Part shown: positions 51,119-60,390 of the stretch, piece after piece
Layout: every line of letters begins with the position of its first letter
Numbering within the stretch: position 1 is the stretch's first letter
Origin: Vibrio algicola
GTDB lineage: Bacteria; Pseudomonadota; Gammaproteobacteria; Enterobacterales; Vibrionaceae
Assembly: GCF_009601765.2 (NCBI RefSeq)
Contig: NZ_CP045700.1
Span: 372,001 to 436,000 of the forward strand
Direction: 5' to 3'
Length of the DNA stretch: 64,000 bases
The notes under the pieces: model-generated
Database searches by the model: none
What the model was told of the DNA's origin: nothing
Seen by the model: only the letters and a program-made list of their open reading frames with translations
Translations under genes and position numbers: made by a program

Positions 51119-53812
51119 CTAGGAATGGCCTTGTTGAAGTTCGAGTAGCATATCCACCAGGTTATCTTCAAAATGAATCGTGGTATGAAAATTCAGCTTA
51201 CGAGACAGCCCAATCATGCCTTTATTGGAAGGCATAGTCATCCCCACCATTCTATGCGAGCCTTTGCTGCGACTATAGTTGATTAGCTTTTCAAGTAATA
51301 TCCGCCCAAGGCCAATGCCTTTTAGATCAGATCGAACCAAAATTGAGAATTCAGCATCATAGTTATGGGGGTCTGCGACCACTCTGGCAACCCCGATAAT
51401 AAACTCTTGGCCGTTGCTATCATATTGTGTGGCGACAAAAGCCATTTCACGGTCATAATCTATTTGAGTCAGATTGGCTAAGGCTTCATGGTTGAATTTT
51501 CCAACATCGGAAAAAAAGCGTTTATACAGATCTTCACGCGATACTTGGGTAATGAACTGCGCCAATTGATCTTCATCTTCCGGCAAAATAGGGCGCAATA
51601 AACACGATTCACTGTTTTTTAACCTTAACGTTTGTTCATGCTCAACCGGATAAGGTTTAATCGCTAAACGTTGACGAGCAGCGCCATCTTTAGCTTGGAG
51701 CTCTAATCTGGCATCAATCACGGTAAACTCATCTCCAGCCGCGAGTAATGGATGGAGATCTAAACTGATGATCTCAGGGCAATCAATCACCATTTGCGAT
51801 AAACGCACTAGCAAACGACATAGGGCCACCGTATCTATAGGGTTGGGAAGTTGCTCAAGACGCAGTTTACCGACACGCATCGCACGAATAATGAGGTAGC
51901 GGGCCAGCGCCATATTCAGTGGCAGTAAGGCGACAGAAGCATCATGCGTTTCATCCCATTCTGAGCCCCCTTGACCTAATTTTATCACCGGACCGAAAAC
52001 AGGATCACTATCAATTTTGATGCGTAATTCTTGCGAGCCCGCATGACTCACCATAGATTGAATGGTTAAACCTTGAATTAATGCTGACGGATAGGCCAGT
52101 TTGGCGCGATCTAAAATCGCTTGTGCTGCATTGGATACTTCGGTGGCATTACGCAAATTCAGCATAACCCCTTGTATTTCAGATTTATGCTTTATATCTG
52201 GTGAACGCACTTTAACAGTGACAGGGTAACCTAAGTTCTCACTAATATGTACCGCTTCACTTGGATCGGCGGCAAGCCATGTGGGAAGCACGTTGATACT
52301 GTAGTTGTGCATTAAAGCCGTTATATGATGGGAATCAAAATACGTATGCTGTTGCTCAACTTGCTGGGCAATCCATTGCTTTGCTTGAGCTAATTGTGTC
52401 GGTTTTCGTAACTCTACTGACAGTGGCGTTTCCATCAATTGCTTTTGGTTACGTCGGTATTCGACCAAATGCATATAAGCGCCCACCGCACCTTCTGGGG
52501 TACGATAGGTAGGAATGCCTGCTTGGGTGAATAAGTTACGCGCCTCTTTAGCGGTTTCTTCGCCAGACCAATTGGTGAGGATATTAAATTGTTTGCTCTT
52601 TTTGTGGTTATTAATCGCATCAATCACCGCATTGGCAGTTTGAGTCGGATGTGAAATAGCCGAAGGGCTGTGCATGATCAAGATGGCATCGATCTCATCA
52701 CTATCAAATAGGCAGGTAATGGTATCAACATAACGTTGAGCATCGGCATCACCGACCAGATCGATCGGGTTGCTATGAGACCAACTCGTGGGTAACAATG
52801 CAGTTAATTTTTCTAGGGTTTGATCGGTTAACTGAGCCAGTTTTCCGCCTCGGTCAATCAATGCATCGACCGCCATGATCGCAGGGCCACCACCATTAGT
52901 GACAATCGCTAATCGTTCGCCTCTGAGTGGAACCGAGTGGGTTAAGGTTTCTAACGCCGCAAATAATTCATGGGTATTGTTTACCCGTAACATCCCAGAA
53001 CGTTTTATCGCAGAATCATAAATGATATCTAAAGTTTGCTCACCGCGAGTATGGGCAAGCACCGCCTGTTGTCCGGCATAACTGCGACCACTTTTTAAGA
53101 CCAAAATACGGCGATTACGCGAGGCGCTTCGAGCAGCCGACATAAAACTGCGGGCATCTTTAATAGAATCGACATACAGCAAAATTGCGGATGTTTTACT
53201 GTCGACCGATAAAGTATCTAACAGCTCGGCATAATCAATATCAATGGCATTACCCAGCGAGATAAAAGCAGAGAATCCAATGTTTTTATCGTTAGCCCAG
53301 TCAAGAATGGTGGTGCAAACAGCCGCTGACTGAGAAATAAACGCAATACTGCCTTTAGAAGCAGTAACCGGAGAAAGTGACGCATTGAGGTTTAACCATG
53401 GCAAGATCATGCCTAAGCTGTTTGATCCTAAAATACGCATATTGGCTTGATGGGCAATGGCTAAACATTCTTGATCTAATGTTTGTTCGCTCTCAAAGTT
53501 CTGATACATATCCGCGGAAATGACAATCACCGCGCCAACACCTTTGTAGGCTAATTTCTGAAAAATATGTTTATTATGCTTTGCGTTGGTACAGACAATG
53601 GCTAAATCGGGCGTTAGAGGCAAGTCATCGATATCTGAATAAGCTAACACACCACAAACCGACTTATAGCGAGGAGTCACCGGCATTATCGCGCCGTGAA
53701 ACCCACCTTGTAATAAATTGTTCATTACAATAGAGCCGGCACGAAAAGGGCGAATTGATGCGCCAACAACGGCGATAGAGGTTGGTTTTAGTAATTTGTT
53801 CAGGTTCAACAT
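51119..53812 (-). CDS. patZ: PatZ-type protein lysine acetyltransferase (ADP-forming acyl-CoA synthetase-like plus GNAT)
   Basis: An 897-residue fusion. The first ~470 residues are the CoA-binding and CoA-ligase domains of ADP-forming acetyl-CoA synthetases (VGASIRPFRAGSIVMNNL). An ATP-grasp domain follows (GYPVTVKVRSPDIKHKSEIQGV near 515). The last ~170 residues are a GNAT acetyltransferase with the acetyl-CoA loop DLKGIGLGRILLEKL. In E. coli and Salmonella such enzymes acetylate and silence Acs. The N-terminal part regulates rather than catalyses. Monocistronic. Confidence 0.92.
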   Translation of the reverse strand: MLNLNKLLKPTSIAVVGASIRPFRAGSIVMNNLLQGGFHGAIMPVTPRYKSVCGVLAYSDIDDLPLTPDLAIVCTNAKHNKHIFQKLAYKGVGAVIVISADMYQNFESEQTLDQECLAIAHQANMRILGSNSLGMILPWLNLNASLSPVTASKGSIAFISQSAAVCTTILDWANDKNIGFSAFISLGNAIDIDYAELLDTLSVDSKTSAILLYVDSIKDARSFMSAARSASRNRRILVLKSGRSYAGQQAVLAHTRGEQTLDIIYDSAIKRSGMLRVNNTHELFAALETLTHSVPLRGERLAIVTNGGGPAIMAVDALIDRGGKLAQLTDQTLEKLTALLPTSWSHSNPIDLVGDADAQRYVDTITCLFDSDEIDAILIMHSPSAISHPTQTANAVIDAINNHKKSKQFNILTNWSGEETAKEARNLFTQAGIPTYRTPEGAVGAYMHLVEYRRNQKQLMETPLSVELRKPTQLAQAKQWIAQQVEQQHTYFDSHHITALMHNYSINVLPTWLAADPSEAVHISENLGYPVTVKVRSPDIKHKSEIQGVMLNLRNATEVSNAAQAILDRAKLAYPSALIQGLTIQSMVSHAGSQELRIKIDSDPVFGPVIKLGQGGSEWDETHDASVALLPLNMALARYLIIRAMRVGKLRLEQLPNPIDTVALCRLLVRLSQMVIDCPEIISLDLHPLLAAGDEFTVIDARLELQAKDGAARQRLAIKPYPVEHEQTLRLKNSESCLLRPILPEDEDQLAQFITQVSREDLYKRFFSDVGKFNHEALANLTQIDYDREMAFVATQYDSNGQEFIIGVARVVADPHNYDAEFSILVRSDLKGIGLGRILLEKLINYSRSKGSHRMVGMTMPSNKGMIGLSRKLNFHTTIHFEDNLVDMLLELQQGHS

Positions 53813-54146
53813 GATTAACCACCGTATGACAGCAATAAAATGTACCCATTAACATGACGTTACCACACTAATTTCTGAGGGTAGAAACAGAAGTAGTGCT
53901 AAGGTTCTAAATACCATCATAATCAAAATAAGCTCAAGCATTAACCTACAAATGCGTGACTGTGATCTATCGCTATTAATAGACTAATTTGATGCAAATA
54001 ATTGGCTTTATAACCGGTTTGATGGAAGATATTTCTAGCAACGTCAGAATATTGATAATTTTTAGATTTCTGTTGGTTTAGACCTTGATATTCAATAGAT
54101 CTATGGGCATGATTAAAGTAAGTTTTTAATGGATATATGGCCTCTC
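53813..54146. other. Intergenic region between patZ and the SPOR lipoprotein
   Basis: A lone CRP half-site-like TGTGATCTA lies at 53961, about 150 bp upstream of patZ. It lacks the second half, so it is not called. Nothing else is seen in this AT-rich stretch. Confidence 0.45.
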
Positions 54147-54830
54147 ATGAAGAAAGTAGTAATAATCTCCCTTTCTGCGCTGTTATTAGCAGCTTGTTCG
54201 TCTAGCGATTATGATTCAGATGTTTCAACTGAATCTTATCAAGAAACCTATAAAACTGACGAAGTCGCACAACCTATTACCGAAAGCAGTGCCGCGCCAA
54301 TGGAGCAGGATGTCAATGCTGAACCATCGATGATAGAACCTGCAATTGCTGCTTCCGATAAAGAAACATCGGCTGCGTCAGCGACAGAATCTAACACCGA
54401 CACCAACAAAAAAGTGGTAAAATTGAGTCCACAATCAAAAGAGGTAATAGATAATAAAGCTGAAGAGAAAAAAAGTAGTGAATCTACCATTCGTGTTTTC
54501 TACCCAGATAATCTATTAAGTAGTGCGACTCAACCGGGTGAAGATAACTACTTAGTGCAAATCGCGGCATTAAGTACCGAGCACAGTTTGGTTGCCGTGG
54601 CGAAAAACCTACCATCAAATCAGCCTAAATGGGTAAATAGCAAAACTGTTAATGGTAAACAATGGTACACATTATTGTTGGGCAATTATGCAACCGCGCA
54701 AGATGCAAAAGATGCTATTTTACGACTATCAATTGATATGCAAAACCTAAAGCCATTTGTTAAAAGCGTAAAAGCAATCAAAACATCAAAATACCCTGAG
54801 CTTAAAAAATTACCCTATATCGTTAAATAA
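54147..54830 (+). CDS. SPOR-like domain lipoprotein
   Basis: A 227-residue exported protein. The N-terminal signal ends in a lipobox (LLLAAC, Cys near 16), giving a lipid anchor. A long acidic Ser/Thr/Glu/Ala-rich linker (about 20-115) follows. The C-terminal part (about 135-215) has the SPOR repeat pattern YLVQIAALST..AVAKNL, then WYTLLLGNYATAQDAKDAI. SPOR domains bind denuded glycan strands at the division septum, so a cell-wall role is inferred. ATG 54147 was chosen over 54129 because it starts the signal peptide. Monocistronic. Confidence 0.8.
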   Translation: MKKVVIISLSALLLAACSSSDYDSDVSTESYQETYKTDEVAQPITESSAAPMEQDVNAEPSMIEPAIAASDKETSAASATESNTDTNKKVVKLSPQSKEVIDNKAEEKKSSESTIRVFYPDNLLSSATQPGEDNYLVQIAALSTEHSLVAVAKNLPSNQPKWVNSKTVNGKQWYTLLLGNYATAQDAKDAILRLSIDMQNLKPFVKSVKAIKTSKYPELKKLPYIVK

Positions 54831-54842
54831 AGCAGGTTAATC

Positions 54843-54869
54843 AAGGAGTTCAATATGGGCTCCTTTTTT
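54843..54869 (+). terminator. Terminator after the SPOR lipoprotein
   Basis: AAGGAG (54843-54848) pairs with CTCCTT, followed by a run of six T. The stem is short, with a loop of about 11 nt. Confidence 0.65.
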
Positions 54870-54949
54870 GTGTGTCGATAATTAAACAAAGTGGCGACCT
54901 TTTCACCTAAAAAAAGTGAAATTCGGCTCTTTTAACAACAGTATTAAAA

Positions 54950-55960
54950 ATGAAAAATATCCTACTTTTATGTGGTGGTGGTTCTTCTGAACATGAGGTA
55001 TCACTGGTCTCTGCTCAATATTTAGAGCAACAGCTGAAGTTAATCACTGATTTTCGAGTTATTAAAGTTGAGTTAACTAAAAATAACGGCTGGCAATTAT
55101 TTGATGAGGTAAGTTCGAGTACCTTATTGGTTGAACTTGATATCATGCATGGTGCGCTAAAAGGAGATGATTTCGCCTCTGTTGTGATCGATTATGTTGT
55201 CCCTTGTATTCATGGTTTTCCAGGAGAAACGGGTGATATTCAGTCTTTGCTTGATCTAGCAAACATCCCATACCTAGGTTGTGGTGCAGAAGCAAGCTCA
55301 AACAGTTTCAATAAAATCACCTCAAAGCTTTGGTATGACGCGCTTAAGGTGCCGAATACGCCTTATCGATATTTAACCGAGAATTCTCAACAATCCATTA
55401 TGATTGCTGAGCAAGCCTTTGATCTGTGGGGGAATGTATTTGTAAAAGCCGCAAGACAAGGATCATCTGTTGGTTGTTACAATGTCACAAATCGTAATGA
55501 GCTCACCTCAACGATTCAAGATGCATTTCAATATTCCGAGCAAGTATTGATAGAGAAATCGGTTAAACCTCGTGAACTTGAAGTTGCCGCTTATCAATAT
55601 CAAGGTGAGTTGATTATTACTAAGCCGGGTGAAGTGATTGCACCAGACGGTGTGTTCTACACCTATGATGAAAAATACAGCGCTGGCAGTCATTCAACCA
55701 CCACACTTGAAGCACAAGGCTTGAGTGATAAGCAATTAGCCGATATCGATCAGTATTCACGTAAAGTGTTTACCCACATGCAGTTAAAAGATTTATCTCG
55801 GATTGATTTTTTCTTAACCGAAGATGATGAAATTTACCTAAATGAAGTTAATACTTTTCCGGGGATGACGCCAATTTCAATGTTTCCTAAGTTAATGGAA
55901 CATAACGGCCATGTTTTTTCTGCATTCTTAGAGCAAGCGGTTCGTGGTGCGATTAAGTAA
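54950..55960 (+). CDS. ddl: D-alanine--D-alanine ligase
   Basis: A 336-residue ATP-grasp ligase that joins two D-alanines for peptidoglycan precursors in the cytosol. The N-terminal CGGGSSEHEVSLVSAQ and PCIHGFPGETGDIQ blocks, ATP-binding VKAARQGSSVG and C-terminal metal-binding NEVNTFPGMTPISMFPKL are complete. It lies outside the mur-fts cluster, so it may be the second Ddl paralogue. No strong ribosome-binding site is seen before ATG 54950. A terminator shared with the convergent integrase follows. Confidence 0.93.
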   Translation: MKNILLLCGGGSSEHEVSLVSAQYLEQQLKLITDFRVIKVELTKNNGWQLFDEVSSSTLLVELDIMHGALKGDDFASVVIDYVVPCIHGFPGETGDIQSLLDLANIPYLGCGAEASSNSFNKITSKLWYDALKVPNTPYRYLTENSQQSIMIAEQAFDLWGNVFVKAARQGSSVGCYNVTNRNELTSTIQDAFQYSEQVLIEKSVKPRELEVAAYQYQGELIITKPGEVIAPDGVFYTYDEKYSAGSHSTTTLEAQGLSDKQLADIDQYSRKVFTHMQLKDLSRIDFFLTEDDEIYLNEVNTFPGMTPISMFPKLMEHNGHVFSAFLEQAVRGAIK

Positions 55961-56030
55961 TACGGCTGTATCGGAACGATAAGTTACAGAGGGCATTATA
56001 CTCATTAGACTTTGATTATGCTCATTTATA

Positions 56031-56074
56031 AAAAAGCTGGGACTGAAGGCATAGTCTTTTAATCCCAGCTTTTT
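56031..56074. terminator. Bidirectional terminator, ddl/integrase
   Basis: AAAAAGCTGGGA (56031-56042) pairs with TCCCAGCTTTTT (56063-56074); an inner GACT/AGTC stem extends it. The right arm overlaps the last codons of the integrase gene. Confidence 0.82.
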
Positions 56075-57024
56075 ATTTGTCTAAATTTCATTTGTTCGCT
56101 ATCCGAGAGCTGATACTTTTCTAAATATTGCGCCGGCATCACAGGGCTCATCCATCGGCCAAAATCTTGGATTTGTTTTAAGTTATAGCCTTGGGCGTAC
56201 AAGTCTTTAGTGGCACCAATTCGGCTTGATTGTCCTGAAAATTGCAAATGCTTGGGTAAACGCAATAGTTCACTAGCACGTCGAAATACACGGTAAATAG
56301 AAGAATCATCGAGTTGGGTGTCGCCTAAATTTTCATATTTATCAATACGACTCAACAGATAAGTGTGGTGGCTCGGGATAAAAGATAACCATTTGTGCAA
56401 TAACTGAGTTAACGCTGGAGTTAATGAATATTGATGATCATTAACCATTAATTGAATGGTTGGATAGCCCGATACTATTAAGTGTTCGAGTTCCACTGCA
56501 CGTAATTGACCACGTTTTAAAGCACATTCAAACATTAAATGATAAATAATGAGATCGCGTAGATCTTTGATTGAATCAGAATGTTCTAGTTTCTGAGTCA
56601 ATTGCGATAAATGTTGACGAGTAAAAGCAGTTGCTTGAGTCGCATCGCCTTTTTTTATCTGTCGCAATTGGGCAAGAGTAAAGTGGATTTGACGGTGATT
56701 AGTAGGATCACTAAGGGCATGCAACCTATGGATCAGACCTATGGTTAAGCTATAACGACGCAGTGTGGCGTATTTTCTCTGCTGACTTTCCTTTTCCAAA
56801 AATAACCGAATCGCAGTGATAGAGGCGGGCAGAGGACTTACATGTTTTGTGCGGCAAAAATGACTAAAGCGATTCCAATCATTAAGCATAGAAAGCAAAG
56901 AGTTATGCGAATACTGCTTATGGGTTAAGGCATCTAATTGTTCATAATCTATCGGCAAAGCAAAGTTAAGTTGGCTCTGCTTTAATTGCTCGGCATTATT
57001 ACTAATAGGAATGTTTTTTCTCAT
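56059..57024 (-). CDS. Solitary tyrosine recombinase / integrase
   Basis: A 321-residue phage-integrase-fold protein with an N-terminal SAM-like core-binding domain (about 1-120) and a C-terminal catalytic domain. Candidate active residues are Arg in KRGQLRAVEL (near 175), Arg in GQSSRIGATKDLY (near 265), the Trp/His position in FGRWMSP (near 292) and Tyr in AQYLEKYQLS (near 305). No attachment sites, cargo, xis or tRNA gene are adjacent, so it is probably a core-genome family rather than the end of an island. Its role is unknown. Confidence 0.8.
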   Translation of the reverse strand: MRKNIPISNNAEQLKQSQLNFALPIDYEQLDALTHKQYSHNSLLSMLNDWNRFSHFCRTKHVSPLPASITAIRLFLEKESQQRKYATLRRYSLTIGLIHRLHALSDPTNHRQIHFTLAQLRQIKKGDATQATAFTRQHLSQLTQKLEHSDSIKDLRDLIIYHLMFECALKRGQLRAVELEHLIVSGYPTIQLMVNDHQYSLTPALTQLLHKWLSFIPSHHTYLLSRIDKYENLGDTQLDDSSIYRVFRRASELLRLPKHLQFSGQSSRIGATKDLYAQGYNLKQIQDFGRWMSPVMPAQYLEKYQLSDSEQMKFRQIKSWD

Positions 57025-57148
57025 AAAAGCCGCCTTTAGTGCACTATAACTTAATTAATCATAGCAAAGACTTGAACCAATCCCAAATACTATTATGATT
57101 AAGCTAATCTATTTTTAGTATTACAAGACACAAATAAGAAGGTTCACT

Positions 57149-57460
57149 ATGTCACTCGTTTATTCCACCGATCTTGGTCGTATCAAACCCGAAGAAAAAG
57201 TCGAACAAAGACCAAAAGGTGATGGTGTGGTTCGAATCCAACGTCAAACCAAAGGACGTAAAGGAAAAGGGGTTTGTATTGTGACAGGTCTTGATCTCAA
57301 CGATACTGAATTAAAACTTATTGCTGCAGAATTGAAAAAAGTGTGTGGTTGTGGCGGCAGTATCAAAGAGGGCACGGTTGAAATTCAAGGTGATAACCGC
57401 GACAAAATCAAAGCCCATTTAGAGAAAAAAGGTCACACAGTAAAACTTTCAGGTGGTTGA
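57149..57460 (+). CDS. yciH: SUI1-family translation factor YciH
   Basis: A 103-residue protein of the eIF1/SUI1 family. The N-terminal region (LVYSTDLGRIK) is followed by KGKGVCIVTGLDL and the C-terminal VCGCGGSIKEGTVEIQGD core. E. coli YciH can assist fidelity of initiation on non-canonical start sites; its normal role is unclear. AGAAGG precedes the ATG. Monocistronic. Confidence 0.95.
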   Translation: MSLVYSTDLGRIKPEEKVEQRPKGDGVVRIQRQTKGRKGKGVCIVTGLDLNDTELKLIAAELKKVCGCGGSIKEGTVEIQGDNRDKIKAHLEKKGHTVKLSGG

Positions 57461-57659
57461 TACAAACAGCTTGACCTGTCATGTTAACTCTCCGATCTAA
57501 TTAAAATTGCGATCTGGCAACAAATGATACCGGCATATTGTGACTCTAACGGATAATTTAATCATTTAATTAACATTACCACTATAAAAAGTAATGAAAT
57601 AACCGCTATAATCAGAGAGTTATTTTAATCATCTAGAATTATAAATGAGAGATAAATTT

Positions 57660-58034
57660 ATGTATAAAAAACTATTGATTGTTAGCGTAGGAGCTCTTTC
57701 ACTTATGGCTTGTAGTTCAACTCCAGCACCACAAGACACTCAAGCTGCCACTAAATGTGAAGTGTTGACATCGAAACCTGGTGGCTGGCAAAAAGTATCG
57801 ATCACGCCTCAAGTCACTGAAGCAGCAACGACAGCTGTCGCAAGTATTGATGGAAGTCATAGCCTGAAAGAAATTCAAAGCGCAACTGAGCAAGTGGTTG
57901 CAGGTATGAATTATAAAATAAACTTTACAACTGAAGATGATACTGCCTATGTTGCAGTAGTATATCGTAACTTAAAATCTGAATACAAAGTGGTTAGCTT
58001 AATGTCTAAAGAAGACGTTGCGGATTGTAAGTAA
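57660..58034 (+). CDS. Cystatin-like lipoprotein
   Basis: A 124-residue exported protein. The signal peptide ends in a lipobox with Cys18 (LMAC), so it is probably lipid-anchored. The mature part shows hallmarks of cystatins: a PGGW segment near residues 40-43 (the N-terminal Gly contact) and the first hairpin motif QVVAG exactly at 78-82, then alternating strands. Cystatins inhibit papain-type cysteine proteases. Cys33 and Cys123 could pair. ATG 57660 has GAGA upstream; the frame reaches 57645. Inhibitory activity is inference. Confidence 0.72.
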   Translation: MYKKLLIVSVGALSLMACSSTPAPQDTQAATKCEVLTSKPGGWQKVSITPQVTEAATTAVASIDGSHSLKEIQSATEQVVAGMNYKINFTTEDDTAYVAVVYRNLKSEYKVVSLMSKEDVADCK

Positions 58035-58500
58035 TCTTGCCGACACAAAACAGACATTAATACCAAAACCAGCAATTGATTGCTGGTTTAATTGTATAGT
58101 AAGCACCATCGCCTGATACTTTTAAGAACTTTCGACGTGTTTGCTTTAGTAAAATGCGTAGACCGGCGATGGGATCAAACTTGTTGTCGGTTTCATCTTT
58201 CTAGCGCTTTAAATTCTATCTGATAAGAACAATGTGTGAACATGAACTGAATGTTATTTAACATAATACGTATAATGCGCACTAAGATGCATTAATTATG
58301 ATACACTGTATTTACGTTATAAATCATAGGCAATATTGCTTATGTTATCATGGCTTGAATGAAATTAATTCTCTGACACATGGAACTAATCATTGTTGTT
58401 ATGCTCTTACTAACTTATACCCAAATGTCTACGTTAGCTTGGGTATATATCCGTTTTTGGATACTCGCTTTACATTCTCTTTTTTTGGATCAGTACATTT
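58035..58500. other. 466-bp gap between cystatin and Com1-like genes
   Basis: It contains a weak terminator at 58066-58090 and a long-range inverted repeat, CCATCGCC (58106-58113) and GGCGATGG (58165-58172). The rest is AT-rich. Overlapping short frames here do not look coding. Confidence 0.6.
58066..58090 (+). terminator. Probable terminator after the cystatin gene
   Basis: AAACCAGCAA pairs with TTGCTGGTTT around a 4-nt loop. Only AATT follows instead of a clear T-run, so strength is uncertain. Confidence 0.6.
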
Positions 58501-59262
58501 ATGAAAAAAATCATCTTACCTTTGGCGTTAACTTTTTGTGCAACGTCTGCATTCGCTGCAAATACCGCTGATTTCACACCAGAACAACAAGCCAAAATTG
58601 GTGAGATTGCCGCGCAATACCTCGTTGACCATCCTGAGTTTTTAATTAAAGCGAGTCAAAAACTTCAACAGCAACAACTTGAGCAACAAGCCAATGGACA
58701 AAAAGCGGCAGTCTTAGCCCATAAAGATGCGTTATTAAATGATCCAACCACACCATTCACGGGTCCAAAAACGGCTAAGGTAAATGTGGTCGAGTTTTTT
58801 GATTACCAATGTATTTACTGCTTTAAGATCTCAACTGCGATTGAGCAGATGCAAAAGCAATATCCAAACGTGAAGTTCATTTATAAAGAGACCCCTATTT
58901 TTGGTAACCGTTGGGAGCCTTCAAAATACGCGGCCCAAATGGGATTAGAAGTATTTGCTCAACAAGGTTCAAAAGCTTATGGCGAATACCATAATGGCGT
59001 ATACGCTACTGGGCTTAATGAAGGTAAATTAACGAAAGCAGTTGTTGATAAACAAGCAAAAGCGGCAGGAATGGATTTATCGAAATTTACTCCCACAGAA
59101 ACGTATCAGAAAAATATTCAGTTGTTCTCCCAGTTAGGCTTCAAAGGCACACCGGCATTGGTTGTGATGCCAACAAATGGTGCAACGACTGAAAACACGT
59201 ATGTTATCAACGGTGCTGATGTGAATGGTTTGAGTAACGCGATAAAAACCCTATCTAAATAG
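58501..59262 (+). CDS. Com1/ScsC-like periplasmic disulfide oxidoreductase
   Basis: A 253-residue secreted thioredoxin-fold protein. A signal peptide ends at about AFAA (residue 20). The region from 25 to 75, ending in a Gln-rich QQQLEQQ helix, resembles the oligomerising N terminus of ScsC/Com1 proteins. The active site is CIYC in YQCIYCFKIS (near 104), with a cis-proline in FKGTPALVV. It should oxidise or isomerise disulfides of envelope proteins; no DsbD-type partner is adjacent. GGATC precedes the start. Monocistronic with a strong terminator. Confidence 0.88.
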   Translation: MKKIILPLALTFCATSAFAANTADFTPEQQAKIGEIAAQYLVDHPEFLIKASQKLQQQQLEQQANGQKAAVLAHKDALLNDPTTPFTGPKTAKVNVVEFFDYQCIYCFKISTAIEQMQKQYPNVKFIYKETPIFGNRWEPSKYAAQMGLEVFAQQGSKAYGEYHNGVYATGLNEGKLTKAVVDKQAKAAGMDLSKFTPTETYQKNIQLFSQLGFKGTPALVVMPTNGATTENTYVINGADVNGLSNAIKTLSK

Positions 59263-59301
59263 AAAATTAAACATTTAACGACAGTACTGAAAAATACTGA
59301 T

Positions 59302-59336
59302 AACGGAGGACTCTCATGGAGTGCTCCGTTTTTTTA
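59302..59336 (+). terminator. Strong terminator after the Com1-like gene
   Basis: AACGGAG pairs with CTCCGTT, extended by ACTC/GAGT inside, and is followed by seven T. It is a clean intrinsic terminator. Confidence 0.93.
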
Positions 59337-59870
59337 TCTCTTGTTCAGCTCCCTTTTCTAACACCTCAATTACTGTGGCAGTCATGCTCGACACAAACAG
59401 CATGATACAAATCTTGAGCAATTATCCAGCATAAAAGTGACACTGTATCTTTTGTGTGTTTTATAAAGAACAAACGAATGCCTACAAAAAACGATTCGAA
59501 AAACTTTTTAACTGCAAAATGGTGAAATAAATGCGTAATTTCATAACGGATGCTATTACAACACACTGTACAGTTTGGTTATTTAATTTCATATTGTGCA
59601 TAAGGTGTGGGTAATAATTAGCATTGAAGACTATTCTTATAAAAAAACCAATAGTCATTCTTTAACTATCTGTATTTTATGGTGTTATTCTCAAGGGTGT
59701 AAATATCCAGTTGGTTACACTGTGTAAGTGTGTTTTGTTTTTTATAGACGAAAAAAAGCCCACCAAAATGGCAGGCTGTCGATGATATTACTTATGTCTA
59801 TCTTATCTTTATCATTTCAGTTTGATCTTGAAATGTCATTACCCTTGGTGCTAATTGCTAATGAGAGTGT
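59337..59870. other. 534-bp non-coding gap before maoP
   Basis: AT-rich sequence with no convincing frame. A hairpin that could end maoP transcription lies at 59750-59777. A short palindrome ACTGTACAGT near 59568 does not fit the SOS box spacing and is left uncalled. Confidence 0.6.
59750..59777 (-). terminator. Terminator downstream of maoP
   Basis: On the minus strand AGCC-T-GCC pairs with GG-T-GGGCT and is followed by seven T. It lies 95 bp after the maoP stop. Confidence 0.7.
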
Positions 59871-60224
59871 TTAGTTATCTAGCAAAAAGTCATCGCTATC
59901 ACCGTTGTTATCATCATAAGAAGAGGCATCAGAATTATTTTTTACCGTACTGCACAAGGTGTAACTGCGTTTACGCTGAGTTTTATTAAGGTACTTTTTC
60001 CAGCAACTTGAATAAGCGCTGTCTATCACCTCCCCTCCTTGTTGAAATGCGGAAGCAAATAATTCTTCATCGGCATCTTGAGCTTCAATAGAGCCCTCGA
60101 ACAACCCCTGCATGGTACGGCCATAATCTTCAAGGATTTGTGCTTCTTTAATAGTGAATTCACCAGAGCGACTAAAGCCGCGTGCGAAATGTTTATTATC
60201 AAAATACTTACCAAGATTTCTCAT
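59871..60224 (-). CDS. maoP: Macrodomain Ori organisation protein MaoP (DUF413)
   Basis: A 117-residue protein with the MaoP/YifE start RYFDNKHYPRGFSRHG-like pattern (here KYFDNKHFARGFSRSGEF) and the KEAQILEDYG block. In E. coli MaoP, with the maoS site, organises the Ori macrodomain of the chromosome. The central part contains several Cys and Lys residues and the tail is very acidic (DDNNGDSDDFLLDN), as in the family. It is divergent from hdfR, exactly as in E. coli. Confidence 0.92.
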   Translation of the reverse strand: MRNLGKYFDNKHFARGFSRSGEFTIKEAQILEDYGRTMQGLFEGSIEAQDADEELFASAFQQGGEVIDSAYSSCWKKYLNKTQRKRSYTLCSTVKNNSDASSYDDNNGDSDDFLLDN

Positions 60225-60390
60225 GATTTATCACTCTATCGGTTACTTTTGTTATAGCGAAAATAGGCGTTTAAACTCATTCTGTACAACAAAATTTTTT
60301 GTTCATTTACATAAAAATTTTTTATCAAATTAAGGTATTCTTATACTCAATATAGACAAGATTTTCACTTTTTGAAATTTTGAGGCATCA

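Noticed and set aside
53955..53980. CRP site upstream of patZ
   Set aside because: Only one half-site matches; the opposite half is missing.
56059..57024. Integrase as the end of a genomic island
   Set aside because: Neighbouring genes are core genes, no direct repeats or tRNA are adjacent, and composition does not change.
59366..59566. 66-codon frame in the gap before maoP
   Set aside because: AT-rich random-looking translation, no start signal, lies behind a terminator.
59564..59577. ACTGTACAGT palindrome as LexA box
   Set aside because: The SOS consensus needs CTGT and ACAG separated by eight bases; here they are adjacent.
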